Assembly: GCA_049658265.1 (NCBI GenBank)
Contig: JBASOM010000040.1
Coordinates: 1-19,715 of the forward strand
DNA: 19,715 nucleotides
Direction: 5' to 3'
Source: DTU063 sp001512695
GTDB taxonomy: Bacteria > Bacillota > Thermosediminibacteria > Thermosediminibacterales > Tepidanaerobacteraceae
A program made the position numbers and the translations under genes. The notes beneath the pieces were generated by a model. That model was given only the letters and a program-made list of their open reading frames with translations, was not told the DNA's origin and ran no database searches. Below, one piece after another: positions 13,287 to 19,715 of the stretch; the stretch's first letter is position 1, and every line of letters starts with the position of its first letter.

Positions 13287-13321
13287 TATTTGCCTGATAT
13301 TAATGACGCTTTCCTCCTTGG

Positions 13322-13357
13322 CAAGTTAAGCCCGTGCAAAGATAAGGCCTTAACTTG
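13322..13357 (-). other. Leader stem-loop just upstream of the ksgA ribosome site
   Basis: CAAGTTAAG (13322-13330) and CTTAACTTG (13349-13357) form a 9-bp perfect stem with an 18-nt loop. The stem ends 2 nt before the AAGGAGG of ksgA. No T run follows, so it is not a terminator. It may stabilise the mRNA or tune translation; function is unknown. Confidence 0.45.
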
Positions 13358-13537
13358 TTAATCTTTTCTATCCACAATTAGTTTTATATTTTTTAAGAAA
13401 TATTAATAATGAGCTTTGATTTTCTGACGCATAACTCCCTAAAAATTTTTGCAGTTGGCTCGAAAACGTTAATCCAAGCTTGCCAATAAGGATGTTGTTT
13501 GTAAACTTACTCATAATGGCGTTGTCCATATGTTAAA

Positions 13538-13564
13538 AAAAGATAGGATAAAAACCTATCTTTT
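13538..13564 (-). terminator. Intrinsic terminator of the radical SAM gene
   Basis: A 10-bp stem AAAAGATAGG/CCTATCTTTT (13538-13547 with 13555-13564) with a 7-nt loop and a following T run on the minus strand overlaps the stop codon at 13556-13558. Confidence 0.88.
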
Positions 13565-14146
13565 ATCAAGACTTCGAAGCCTGAATTCCACGCCCAGCTC
13601 CTCGGCAAGTCTTTTGCATTTTGCAATATCTATGCCGGGAATATCGACAACCGTCACGATAACCCGTGGAATGTGGCTTTTACATTTTCGGGTAAATTCT
13701 AAAATGCTGAAAAAGGCATCTTCGCCGTACTCCGGATGGCATATCTCACTGTACTTTTCTGCATTTTCCGCGTTGAGGCTTATGGAAATCACATCTATGT
13801 TCCCCTCCAGCTGAGGGGTCACATCCTCGCCGTAAATCATGTTTGCCTGGCCGTTGGTGTTGACCCTGACGGGAACATTGGGATATGTCTTTTTGAGGTG
13901 CTTTGCCACATCGATAACCACCTGAAGCCGCATCAGGGGCTCGCCGTATCCGCAAAACACCACTTCCTTGTAGCCTGTGGGATCTCCTATTGCTTCAATG
14001 ATTTCCTTGGTCGTCGGCTCTTCCTCGAGCCAGAGGTTGTATCCTCCTACCCCCGGTGCCTGCTGCCGTATGCAAAATTCGCAGTCGTTGGTGCACCGGT
14101 TGGTAATATTCAGATACAAAGAATCTCCTAGTTTATACGCTATCAT
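13556..14146 (-). CDS. Radical SAM protein, TatD-associated type
   Basis: The 196-residue protein has the radical SAM cluster motif C18-X3-C22-X2-C25 (NRCTNDCEFC) and a GYGEPLMR segment (about 66-73) that corresponds to the SAM-binding GGE motif. The small size and sequence (LYLNITNRCTNDCEFCIRQ) resemble the TatD-linked radical SAM family, often encoded beside tatD near ksgA. No tatD is in this window. The catalysed reaction is unknown. The ATG is preceded by an in-frame stop and by no strong Shine-Dalgarno, so translation may be weak. A promoter is present upstream. Confidence 0.85.
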   Translation of the reverse strand: MIAYKLGDSLYLNITNRCTNDCEFCIRQQAPGVGGYNLWLEEEPTTKEIIEAIGDPTGYKEVVFCGYGEPLMRLQVVIDVAKHLKKTYPNVPVRVNTNGQANMIYGEDVTPQLEGNIDVISISLNAENAEKYSEICHPEYGEDAFFSILEFTRKCKSHIPRVIVTVVDIPGIDIAKCKRLAEELGVEFRLRSLDKR

Positions 14147-14184
14147 TTATTCTGCACCGTCCATTAAATTTTAGGTACAACGTA

Positions 14185-14213
14185 ATTTTAGCACAGAGAG
14201 GGAAAAATTACAA
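14185..14213 (-). promoter_or_regulatory. Candidate sigma-A promoter of the radical SAM gene
   Basis: Minus-strand TTGTAA (14208-14213), a 17-nt spacer and TAAAAT (14185-14190) give a plausible promoter with a leader of about 30 nt. No terminator is visible between argF and this site, so read-through from the arg operon may also contribute. Confidence 0.55.
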
Positions 14214-14248
14214 GGAATTTGGAATAATTTAACAGAATATGAATGCTT

Positions 14249-15181
14249 TTAAAGGAGTGCCGCCAGGATCGCCTTGTGGGCGTGGAGCCTGTTTTCCGCC
14301 TCGTCAAACACCACCGATTGGGGCCCTTCCATCACTTCATCCGTTATTTCCTCTCCCCGGTGGGCAGGCAGGCAGTGCATGACGATTGCCTCACTGTCGG
14401 CAAGTTCCAGTATCTTTTTGTTGATTTGAAAGCCTTTAAAGCGCTTTTTCCGCTCTTTTGCTTCCTGCTCCTGGCCCATGCTGGCCCAGACATCGGTGTA
14501 CAGCACATCCGCTCCATGGCTTATCTCTTCTGGGTCATTTCCCAAAATGAGCTTGCCGCCGCTTTCCCTGGCGAAGGCCTCGCTCATTTCGACTACCTCC
14601 GGCAATGGCTCGTATCCCTTGGGAGTGGCCACCCTGACTTCCAGGCCAAGCTTAGTTCCACCGATCATCAGGGAATGGACCATGTTGTTGCCATCGCCTA
14701 TGTAGGCCAGCTTGATGCCTGAGAGCTTCTTTTTGTACTCTAAAATCGTAAGCATGTCTGCCAGAGCCTGGGTGGGATGGTACAGGTCCGTTAAGCCGTT
14801 GATGACGGGCACATCGGCGTACTCGGCCAGTTCCTCCACTTCGGCCTGGGCATAGGTCCTAATCAGGATCCCGTCCACGTACCTGGATAGCACCCTGGCT
14901 GTATCGCTGATGGGCTCGCCCCGGCCTATCTGGAGATCCTGGGTGCTCAGGAAGTGGGCCATTCCACCAAGCTGAAACATCCCCACTTCAAAGGACACCC
15001 GGGTCCTGGTAGAGGCCTTTTGAAAGATCATGGCCAGGGTCTTGCCCTTTAAGATATCATGGCACACCCCCTGCTTGTGTTCGGCTTTAAGCTTTGCCGC
15101 AAGGTCCAATAAGAACTTTATCTCCTCTGCACTAAAGTCTTTTAAGCTGAGAAAATCTCTGCCTTTAAGTCCTGTGTCCAT
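14249..15181 (-). CDS. argF: Ornithine carbamoyltransferase
   Basis: ArgF makes citrulline from ornithine and carbamoyl phosphate. The 310-residue protein shows the carbamoyl phosphate motif STRTR (in FQKASTRTRVSFE, about 53-65), the YHPTQALAD motif, DVWASMGQE and the catalytic HCLPAHRG with its Cys. These place it in the ornithine, not aspartate, transcarbamoylase branch. The ATG has GGGGAGG 6 nt upstream. It is the last gene of argCJBDF, 19 nt after argD. The anabolic role follows from this context. Confidence 0.97.
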   Translation of the reverse strand: MDTGLKGRDFLSLKDFSAEEIKFLLDLAAKLKAEHKQGVCHDILKGKTLAMIFQKASTRTRVSFEVGMFQLGGMAHFLSTQDLQIGRGEPISDTARVLSRYVDGILIRTYAQAEVEELAEYADVPVINGLTDLYHPTQALADMLTILEYKKKLSGIKLAYIGDGNNMVHSLMIGGTKLGLEVRVATPKGYEPLPEVVEMSEAFARESGGKLILGNDPEEISHGADVLYTDVWASMGQEQEAKERKKRFKGFQINKKILELADSEAIVMHCLPAHRGEEITDEVMEGPQSVVFDEAENRLHAHKAILAALL

Positions 15182-15200
15182 GCTTTTCCTCCCCGTTTTT

Positions 15201-16376
15201 TTATTTGCCGCTTTCCGAAAGGGCCTCTTTTAATGTGCTTACTAGCTGGTCTATTTCTGCTTTCGTCACGGTTAGAGCTGGCACAAAGCGCAAAATGTTG
15301 CCTCCCACGGCATTGATAAGTACTCCTTTTTGCATGCAAGATTCAACGATGGGCAGGGCATCCGTATTGAGCTCGCAGCCCACCATGAGGCCTAATCCCT
15401 TTACCTTGATGATCTGGGGAAATTCCGCCTTTAGCTTTTCAAGTTCCCCCTTCAGGTACTCGCCCTTTTTTGCAACTTCCACTATGAATTCTTCATCCAA
15501 AAGGACCGAGCAGGCTGCCAGAGCCGCCGCCGTTGCCAGGGGATTTCCGCCAAAGGTAGCAGCATGGTCTCCCGGCTGGAAGGCCTTGGCCACTTCGTCC
15601 TTGGCCAGCATGGCCCCGATGGGGACTCCCCCTCCTAAGGCCTTGGCCAGGGTAATGATATCGGGACTTAAATTAAAGTGCTGATATGCAAAAGCCTTGC
15701 CGGTCCTGCCCAGACCCGTTTGGACTTCATCCAGGATTAAGAGCAGATTGTTTTTCCGGCAGATTTCCTGGACGCCCTCCAAGTATCCTGGTTCGGGGAC
15801 ATTTACTCCTCCTTCCCCCTGGATGCACTCCAGCATAACGGCACAGGTCTCGGGAGTAATGGCCGCCTCCAAGGCCTCCAAATCATTAAATGGCACGTAC
15901 TTAAAGCCTGCCGGAAGGGGCTTAAAGGCCTCCTGGTACTTGGCCTGGCCAGTTGCGGCAAGGGACCCTAGGGTCCGGCCGTGAAAGGATTTTTCCATGC
16001 TGATGATTTCATAGCGGCCCTGGCCCCACTTCCGGGCAAGTTTAATTGCCGCCTCATTGGCTTCCGTGCCGCTGTTGCAGAAAAAGGCCTTGTCACAGCA
16101 GGATTTTTCTACTAACAATTTTGCCAGTTTAATCTGTGGCTCGATCCAGTATAGGTTCGAGCAGTGGATGAGTTTTTCCGCCTGCTCCTTGATGGCCTCA
16201 GTCACCACCTGGGGACAGTGGCCAAGGGAATTGACGGCTATACCGCTGACAAAGTCCAGGAACTTTCTGCCCTCGCTGTCCCAGACATAGGAGCCGGAGC
16301 CCTTGACCAGGACATGGGGCAAGCGCTTATAGGTGTTCATGACGTACTTCTCGCCTAAGGCAATTAAATTTTCCAT
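15201..16376 (-). CDS. argD: Acetylornithine aminotransferase
   Basis: ArgD is a class III PLP enzyme that transfers an amino group from glutamate to N-acetylglutamate semialdehyde. The 391-residue sequence shows the N-terminal region YKRLPHVLVKGSGSYVWDSEG, the PLP-phosphate segment FCNSGTEANEAAIKLAR, ILDEVQTGLGRTG with the PLP-ring Asp, and TLAKALGGGVPIGA with the Schiff-base Lys. Length is normal. I use the ATG at 16374-16376, which has AAGGAG with 8-nt spacing; a GTG at 16383-16385 overlaps that site. The gene starts 5 nt after the argB stop, indicating tight coupling. Confidence 0.97.
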   Translation of the reverse strand: MENLIALGEKYVMNTYKRLPHVLVKGSGSYVWDSEGRKFLDFVSGIAVNSLGHCPQVVTEAIKEQAEKLIHCSNLYWIEPQIKLAKLLVEKSCCDKAFFCNSGTEANEAAIKLARKWGQGRYEIISMEKSFHGRTLGSLAATGQAKYQEAFKPLPAGFKYVPFNDLEALEAAITPETCAVMLECIQGEGGVNVPEPGYLEGVQEICRKNNLLLILDEVQTGLGRTGKAFAYQHFNLSPDIITLAKALGGGVPIGAMLAKDEVAKAFQPGDHAATFGGNPLATAAALAACSVLLDEEFIVEVAKKGEYLKGELEKLKAEFPQIIKVKGLGLMVGCELNTDALPIVESCMQKGVLINAVGGNILRFVPALTVTKAEIDQLVSTLKEALSESGK

Positions 16377-16381
16377 CAAAG

Positions 16382-17242
16382 TCACTCCTTTACTACCATG
16401 GTGCCTACACCCTGGTCAGTGAAGATTTCCAGGAGCAGGGCGTGAGGTAGGCGCCCATCTATAATGTGGACCCGCTCTACTCCCCTTGACAGGACTTCCA
16501 TGCAGCACTCGATTTTAGGTATCATGCCGCCTTCAATAACGCCTGCTTCTATCATGTTGCGGGCTTCCCGGAAGTTTAAAGAGGATATGAGCTTCTTTTC
16601 CTTGTCCAACACTCCTTCCACATCGGTAAGCAGCACCAGCTTATCAGCTTTTAAGCTCGCGGCGATGCTGCCCGCCACATAGTCCGCATTTATATTGTAA
16701 ACCTGGCCGTTGCCGGTACCTACGGGAGCGATGACCGGGATGAAATCGTTCCTTAAGGCCGTGTGTATCAGCTGGGGATCGATCTCCTCTATCTCCCCTA
16801 CAAAACCCAGGTCCACTTCCGAGCCGTTAAGATACGCCCTCTTCTTCCGGGCCTTAATCATCTGGCCGTCGATGCCGCTGAGGCCCATGGCCTTTCCCCC
16901 GTTTTTTTCCACCAGGCTGACGATTTCCTTGTTGACCTTCCCCACCAAGACCATCTGCACTATCTCCATGATCTTTTCATCGGTGATCCGCATTCCGTTT
17001 ACAAATTCAGAAGGGGTCTCGGTCTTTTTCAGCCACTGGTTTATTTCCGGCCCTCCGCCGTGGACGATTACCGGGTTTATCCCCACGTACTTCATCAGGA
17101 CGATGTCGGTTATCACCTTATCCTTCAGCTCAGGGTCAGTCATGGCATGGCCGCCGTACTTGATGACGACGGTCTTGCCGTAAAACTTCTTTATATATGG
17201 TAAGGCTTCGATGAGAATCTCCGCCTTTTCCAAAGGTCCCAT
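16382..17242 (-). CDS. argB: Acetylglutamate kinase, probably arginine-inhibited type
   Basis: ArgB phosphorylates N-acetylglutamate with ATP. The 286-residue amino acid kinase has the phosphate loop VVIKYGGHAM (25-34), VIVHGGGPEI (58-67), the NINADYVAGSIAA acetylglutamate site and a C-terminal MIPKIECC and HIIDGR region. The N-terminal helix LEKAEILIEALPYIKKFYGK is typical of hexameric kinases that arginine inhibits, so feedback control is likely at this step; this is an inference. The ATG has AAAGGATGAG upstream. It lies 24 nt after argJ and 5 nt before argD. Confidence 0.97.
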   Translation of the reverse strand: MGPLEKAEILIEALPYIKKFYGKTVVIKYGGHAMTDPELKDKVITDIVLMKYVGINPVIVHGGGPEINQWLKKTETPSEFVNGMRITDEKIMEIVQMVLVGKVNKEIVSLVEKNGGKAMGLSGIDGQMIKARKKRAYLNGSEVDLGFVGEIEEIDPQLIHTALRNDFIPVIAPVGTGNGQVYNINADYVAGSIAASLKADKLVLLTDVEGVLDKEKKLISSLNFREARNMIEAGVIEGGMIPKIECCMEVLSRGVERVHIIDGRLPHALLLEIFTDQGVGTMVVKE

Positions 17243-17266
17243 TTAACTCATCCTTTCAAAGCTTTT

Positions 17267-18469
17267 CTAGGATCTGTAATCGGCATTGATCTTCACGTAG
17301 TCGTAAGACAGGTCGCAGCCCCAGGCCGTGGCCTCTTCCGAGCCCAAGTTTAAGTCTACTTTGAGCTTGATTTCCTTTTGTTTTAGTATCTGGCTGGCCT
17401 TTTCTTCATCAAATTTAAGGCCAGTGCCCTTTTCGGCCACCAAGAGCTCCCCTATATATACATCCACTATTGATGGGTCAACTTCGGCGCCGGAATATCC
17501 CATGGCGGTAACGATGCGGCCCCAGTTGGCGTCCTCGCCGAAGATGGCTGCTTTCACGAGATTGGAAGAGCAGATGGCCCTGGCCCCCTTCCGGGCATCC
17601 TCCAGGGATTTCGCCCCTACCACTTCCACCTCAATGAGCTTCGTCGCCCCTTCTCCGTCCTGGGCGATCATCTTGGCCAGGCGGATGCAAACTTCGGTAA
17701 CCGCCGCTTCAAAGTCCTTTAAGTATTCGCTTTCCATGGTAATCTTGGGGTTCTCGGCAAGGCCGTTGGCCAATATCGCCACCATGTCGTTGGTGCTGGT
17801 GTCGCCATCTACCGAAACCATGTTAAAGCTGGCGTCGGTGGCCTTTTTCAACACATGCTGCAAGCAATCACTTTCTATGCTGGCATCCGTGGTGATAAAG
17901 CCCAGCATGGTGGCCATGTTCGGGTGAATCATCCCCGAGCCCTTTGCCATGGCCCCGATAGTCACGGTTTTCCCGCCTATTTCCAACTGGCAGGCAACTT
18001 CCTTCTTCACCAGGTCCGTTGTCATTATGGCTTCTGCCGCATCGGCCCCTCCGTCATAGCTCAAGGCCTTGGAAGCATCCTTTATTCCTTTAGTGATGAG
18101 CTCCATGGGCAGGGGCACGCCGATGACCCCCGTTGAAGCCACCACCACGTCTTCCGCCTTTATCAGCAGGCAGTCCGCAGTTATTTGGGCCATCTCCTTG
18201 GCGCTCATTAAGCCCTGCTGGCCCATGCAGGCATTGGCAACGCCGCTGTTTACCACGATGGCTTGGGCGATGCCATCCTTTAAGTGCTCTTTTGTAACCT
18301 GTAAGGGTGCTGCCTGGAACTTGTTGAGGGTATAGACGGCCGCAGCCTGGGCCGGCTGTTCCGAGTATACCAGGGCCACATCCTTTCTGCCCTTTTTTCT
18401 GATTCCAGAGGCTACACCCGCCGCCTTAAAGCCCTTGGGCGAAGTTATTCCGCCATCTATATATTTCAT
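17267..18469 (-). CDS. argJ: Ornithine acetyltransferase / N-acetylglutamate synthase
   Basis: ArgJ recycles the acetyl group from N-acetylornithine to glutamate. The precursor cuts itself at KGSGMIHPNMATML between A186 and T187 (counted from the start used here); that Thr becomes the nucleophile of the beta chain. Other signatures: VVNSGVANACMG, ASTGVIGVPLP and CSSNLVKAAIFGEDANWGR. The protein is 400 residues. Two ATGs are 6 nt apart; I use 18467-18469 (GGAGG 9 nt upstream) over 18473-18475 (3 nt). With no argA in the operon, ArgJ may be bifunctional, but this cannot be decided from sequence alone. The gene follows argC by 26 nt. Confidence 0.97.
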   Translation of the reverse strand: MKYIDGGITSPKGFKAAGVASGIRKKGRKDVALVYSEQPAQAAAVYTLNKFQAAPLQVTKEHLKDGIAQAIVVNSGVANACMGQQGLMSAKEMAQITADCLLIKAEDVVVASTGVIGVPLPMELITKGIKDASKALSYDGGADAAEAIMTTDLVKKEVACQLEIGGKTVTIGAMAKGSGMIHPNMATMLGFITTDASIESDCLQHVLKKATDASFNMVSVDGDTSTNDMVAILANGLAENPKITMESEYLKDFEAAVTEVCIRLAKMIAQDGEGATKLIEVEVVGAKSLEDARKGARAICSSNLVKAAIFGEDANWGRIVTAMGYSGAEVDPSIVDVYIGELLVAEKGTGLKFDEEKASQILKQKEIKLKVDLNLGSEEATAWGCDLSYDYVKINADYRS

Positions 18470-18495
18470 TTGCATATTCCTCCCTTAAATTTAGT

Positions 18496-19539
18496 TTACG
18501 GATACATGCCGGCCAGCTTCAGACCCGTTGTTTCATCCAAGCCGAACATTATGTTCATGTTCTGTATGGCCTGGCCGGAGGCCCCTTTTACCAGATTGTC
18601 GATTGCGGAAAACACTATGATCCTTCCCGTCCTCTCATCTAGGATGGGAGCAATGTCGCAGTAGTTGGAACCCTGCACCCATTTGGTCTGGGGCAGGCTG
18701 TCCTTGTCTCTCAGCCTGATAAAGGGACAGTCCTTATAGAATTCATGATAGAGCTCATCCAGCTCCTTTTGCCTTAGTTTCACTACCGGTATCGCGTATA
18801 CGGAGCTCAGAATGCCCCGGTTCATGGGGACCAGATGAGGCGTAAAGTTTATGAGCAGTTGGGACTGGCCCAATAGGCTTAGCTCCTGTTCTATCTCCCC
18901 GATATGCCGGTGATTGCCGACTTTGTATGCATGTAAATTCTCGTTGATATTGGCAAAGTGGCTTGTGTCCGTCAAGGTCTTCCCAGCTCCGCTGACCCCC
19001 GACTTGCTGTCGGCTATGATATTTTCACGGCTGATGACCTTATTCGCCAGGAGCGGGGCCAGGGCCAGAATTATGCTTGTGGGATAGCAGCCGGGATTTG
19101 CAACGATCATCGCCTTTTGTATTTCATCTTTATGAATTTCCGGCAGGCCGTAAACGCTTTCCTCCAGCAGCTCCGGACAGGCATGCTCCAACTCGTACCA
19201 GAGTTTGTAAGCCTCGGCATCCTTTATTCGAAAATCCGCACCCAGATCTATGATTTTAACGTCCCTATCGTAGATTTCCCTGGCCAGGGGTGCAGACTTG
19301 CCGTGAGGCAGGGCCAAAAAGACCAGGTCTATATCTTTTACAAAGGAATCTATTTCAAACTCATCCTCGATTAAGCTTATTTCGCCCTTCAAATTGGGAT
19401 GTACCAGTGTGACATCATTGCCAGCATTACTCCTGGAAGTGGCTTTTTTGACTTCAGCTTGAGGGTGGTTGAGCAAAAGCCTGAGCAGCTCTCCTCCTGT
19501 ATAACCGGTGACGCCGACAATTCCAACTCTAATTTTCAT
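18496..19539 (-). CDS. argC: N-acetyl-gamma-glutamyl-phosphate reductase
   Basis: ArgC reduces N-acetylglutamyl phosphate to the semialdehyde with NADPH. The 347-residue protein has the nucleotide-binding start MKIRVGIVGVTGYTGGELLR, LALPHGKSA, the active-site VANPGCYPTS with its Cys, SKSGVSGAGK and the HRHIGEIEQEL segment with the catalytic His. The ATG at 19537-19539 is preferred because GGGGGAAG lies just upstream; an in-frame ATG at 19582-19584 would start inside the operator. It heads the arg operon, whose promoter is overlapped by two ARG boxes. Confidence 0.97.
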   Translation of the reverse strand: MKIRVGIVGVTGYTGGELLRLLLNHPQAEVKKATSRSNAGNDVTLVHPNLKGEISLIEDEFEIDSFVKDIDLVFLALPHGKSAPLAREIYDRDVKIIDLGADFRIKDAEAYKLWYELEHACPELLEESVYGLPEIHKDEIQKAMIVANPGCYPTSIILALAPLLANKVISRENIIADSKSGVSGAGKTLTDTSHFANINENLHAYKVGNHRHIGEIEQELSLLGQSQLLINFTPHLVPMNRGILSSVYAIPVVKLRQKELDELYHEFYKDCPFIRLRDKDSLPQTKWVQGSNYCDIAPILDERTGRIIVFSAIDNLVKGASGQAIQNMNIMFGLDETTGLKLAGMYP

Positions 19540-19567
19540 TTTTCTTCCCCCAAAACTAAAATAATAT

Positions 19568-19605
19568 TGTTTATAATTATACACATATATGTATAATTAT
19601 GCAAC
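19568..19605 (-). promoter_or_regulatory. arg operon promoter overlapped by tandem ARG boxes
   Basis: Two ArgR/AhrC-type boxes lie side by side: TGTATAATTATGCA (19590-19603), a full match to TGNATWWWWATNCA, and TTTATAATTATACA (19570-19583), one mismatch. Their centres are 20 bp apart, so the 18-bp boxes are 2 bp apart, the range ArgR hexamers use. The promoter is embedded: TATAAT (19576-19581) in the proximal box and TTGCAT (19599-19604) in the distal box, 17-nt spacer. Repression by occlusion when arginine is abundant is the expected mechanism. Confidence 0.85.
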
Positions 19606-19654
19606 CGTTATTTTAAATTTTTATTGGGATTTTTTCATAGATAAAAAAGCTGGC

Positions 19655-19704
19655 AAAGCTGGCAGGGGGACGTTTCGTTAAAGCTGGCAGGGGGACGTTT
19701 CGTT
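19655..19704. repeat. 25-bp unit in two exact tandem copies
   Basis: Positions 19655-19679 and 19680-19704 are identical and directly adjacent; each runs from AAAGCTGGCA to CGTTTCGTT. A 10-bp partial copy (AAAGCTGGCA, 19646-19655) precedes them. TGCCAG (19705-19710) after the second copy pairs with its CTGGCA (19684-19689) to make a possible hairpin. The repeat lies upstream of the arg promoter, at the window edge, so its full extent is not visible. No coding role is seen. Confidence 0.8.
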
Positions 19705-19715
19705 TGCCAGGTTTG

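Noticed and set aside
13305..13555. Riboswitch, T-box or RNA gene in the 250-bp gap upstream of ksgA
   Set aside because: Only a 9-bp leader stem and the radical SAM terminator stand out; no tRNA-like fold, T-box motif or known riboswitch core was recognised.
14243..14722. Open frame of 159 codons on the plus strand opposite argF
   Set aside because: It is the antisense shadow of a fully conserved ornithine carbamoyltransferase, with no ribosome site or known motif.
19655..19704. Two 25-bp copies as the start of a CRISPR array
   Set aside because: The copies are directly adjacent, with no spacer between them, and no cas gene is present.

Overview
The window looks like chromosomal DNA of an endospore-forming, probably anaerobic and possibly thermophilic member of the Clostridia. 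The evidence is the gene set (spoVG, yabG, a SipL-type SPOCS/LysM protein, a SpoIID-type protein, veg), strong GGAGG-type ribosome binding sites, frequent GTG/TTG starts and a moderate GC content. I cannot fix the genus from the sequence; something near Thermosediminibacterales/Thermoanaerobacterales is a guess. All genes but one lie on the minus strand, so transcription runs from high to low coordinates.

Layout in transcription order. (1) 19539 to 14249: a compact arginine operon argC-argJ-argB-argD-argF. It is driven by one promoter whose -35 and -10 elements sit inside two tandem ARG boxes. It uses the cyclic, ArgJ-dependent route from glutamate to citrulline. A 25-bp tandem repeat lies upstream at the window edge. 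(2) 14146 to 11879: a small radical SAM protein, the 16S rRNA dimethyltransferase gene ksgA/rsmA (possibly with a non-canonical AUU start) and a YkuK-like DUF458 protein. (3) 11038-11826 on the plus strand: a GT2-family glycosyltransferase, divergent from yabG and convergent with the DUF458 gene. (4) 10953 to 8623: yabG and a SpoIID-amidase fusion gene, apparently one operon. (5) 8466 to 5477: veg behind a perfect-consensus vegetative promoter, a trypsin-like protease with no export signal, a secreted CAP-domain protein and a small membrane-anchored protein. (6) 5395 to 3749: a three-SPOCS-domain plus LysM protein resembling the spore-coat morphogenetic protein SipL. (7) 3569 to 19: ispE, a FadR-type GntR regulator, a MobA-like nucleotidyltransferase and purR, then spoVG with its own sigma-H-type promoter.

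The backbone ksgA-yabG-veg-ispE-purR-spoVG is the origin-proximal block known from Bacillus subtilis. Here it lacks yabJ and sspF and has gained several genes between yabG and ispE, many of which look related to the spore envelope. Candidate mother-cell (sigma-E/K type) promoters precede yabG, the SipL-like gene and the small membrane protein gene. This suggests a sporulation module threaded through housekeeping genes. The most unusual protein is the SpoIID-amidase fusion: it has no signal peptide, and two residues normally essential in the amidase active site are replaced.

Nearly every minus-strand transcription unit ends in a compact intrinsic terminator, several of which overlap the stop codon. 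No tRNA, rRNA, CRISPR array or transposase gene was found.
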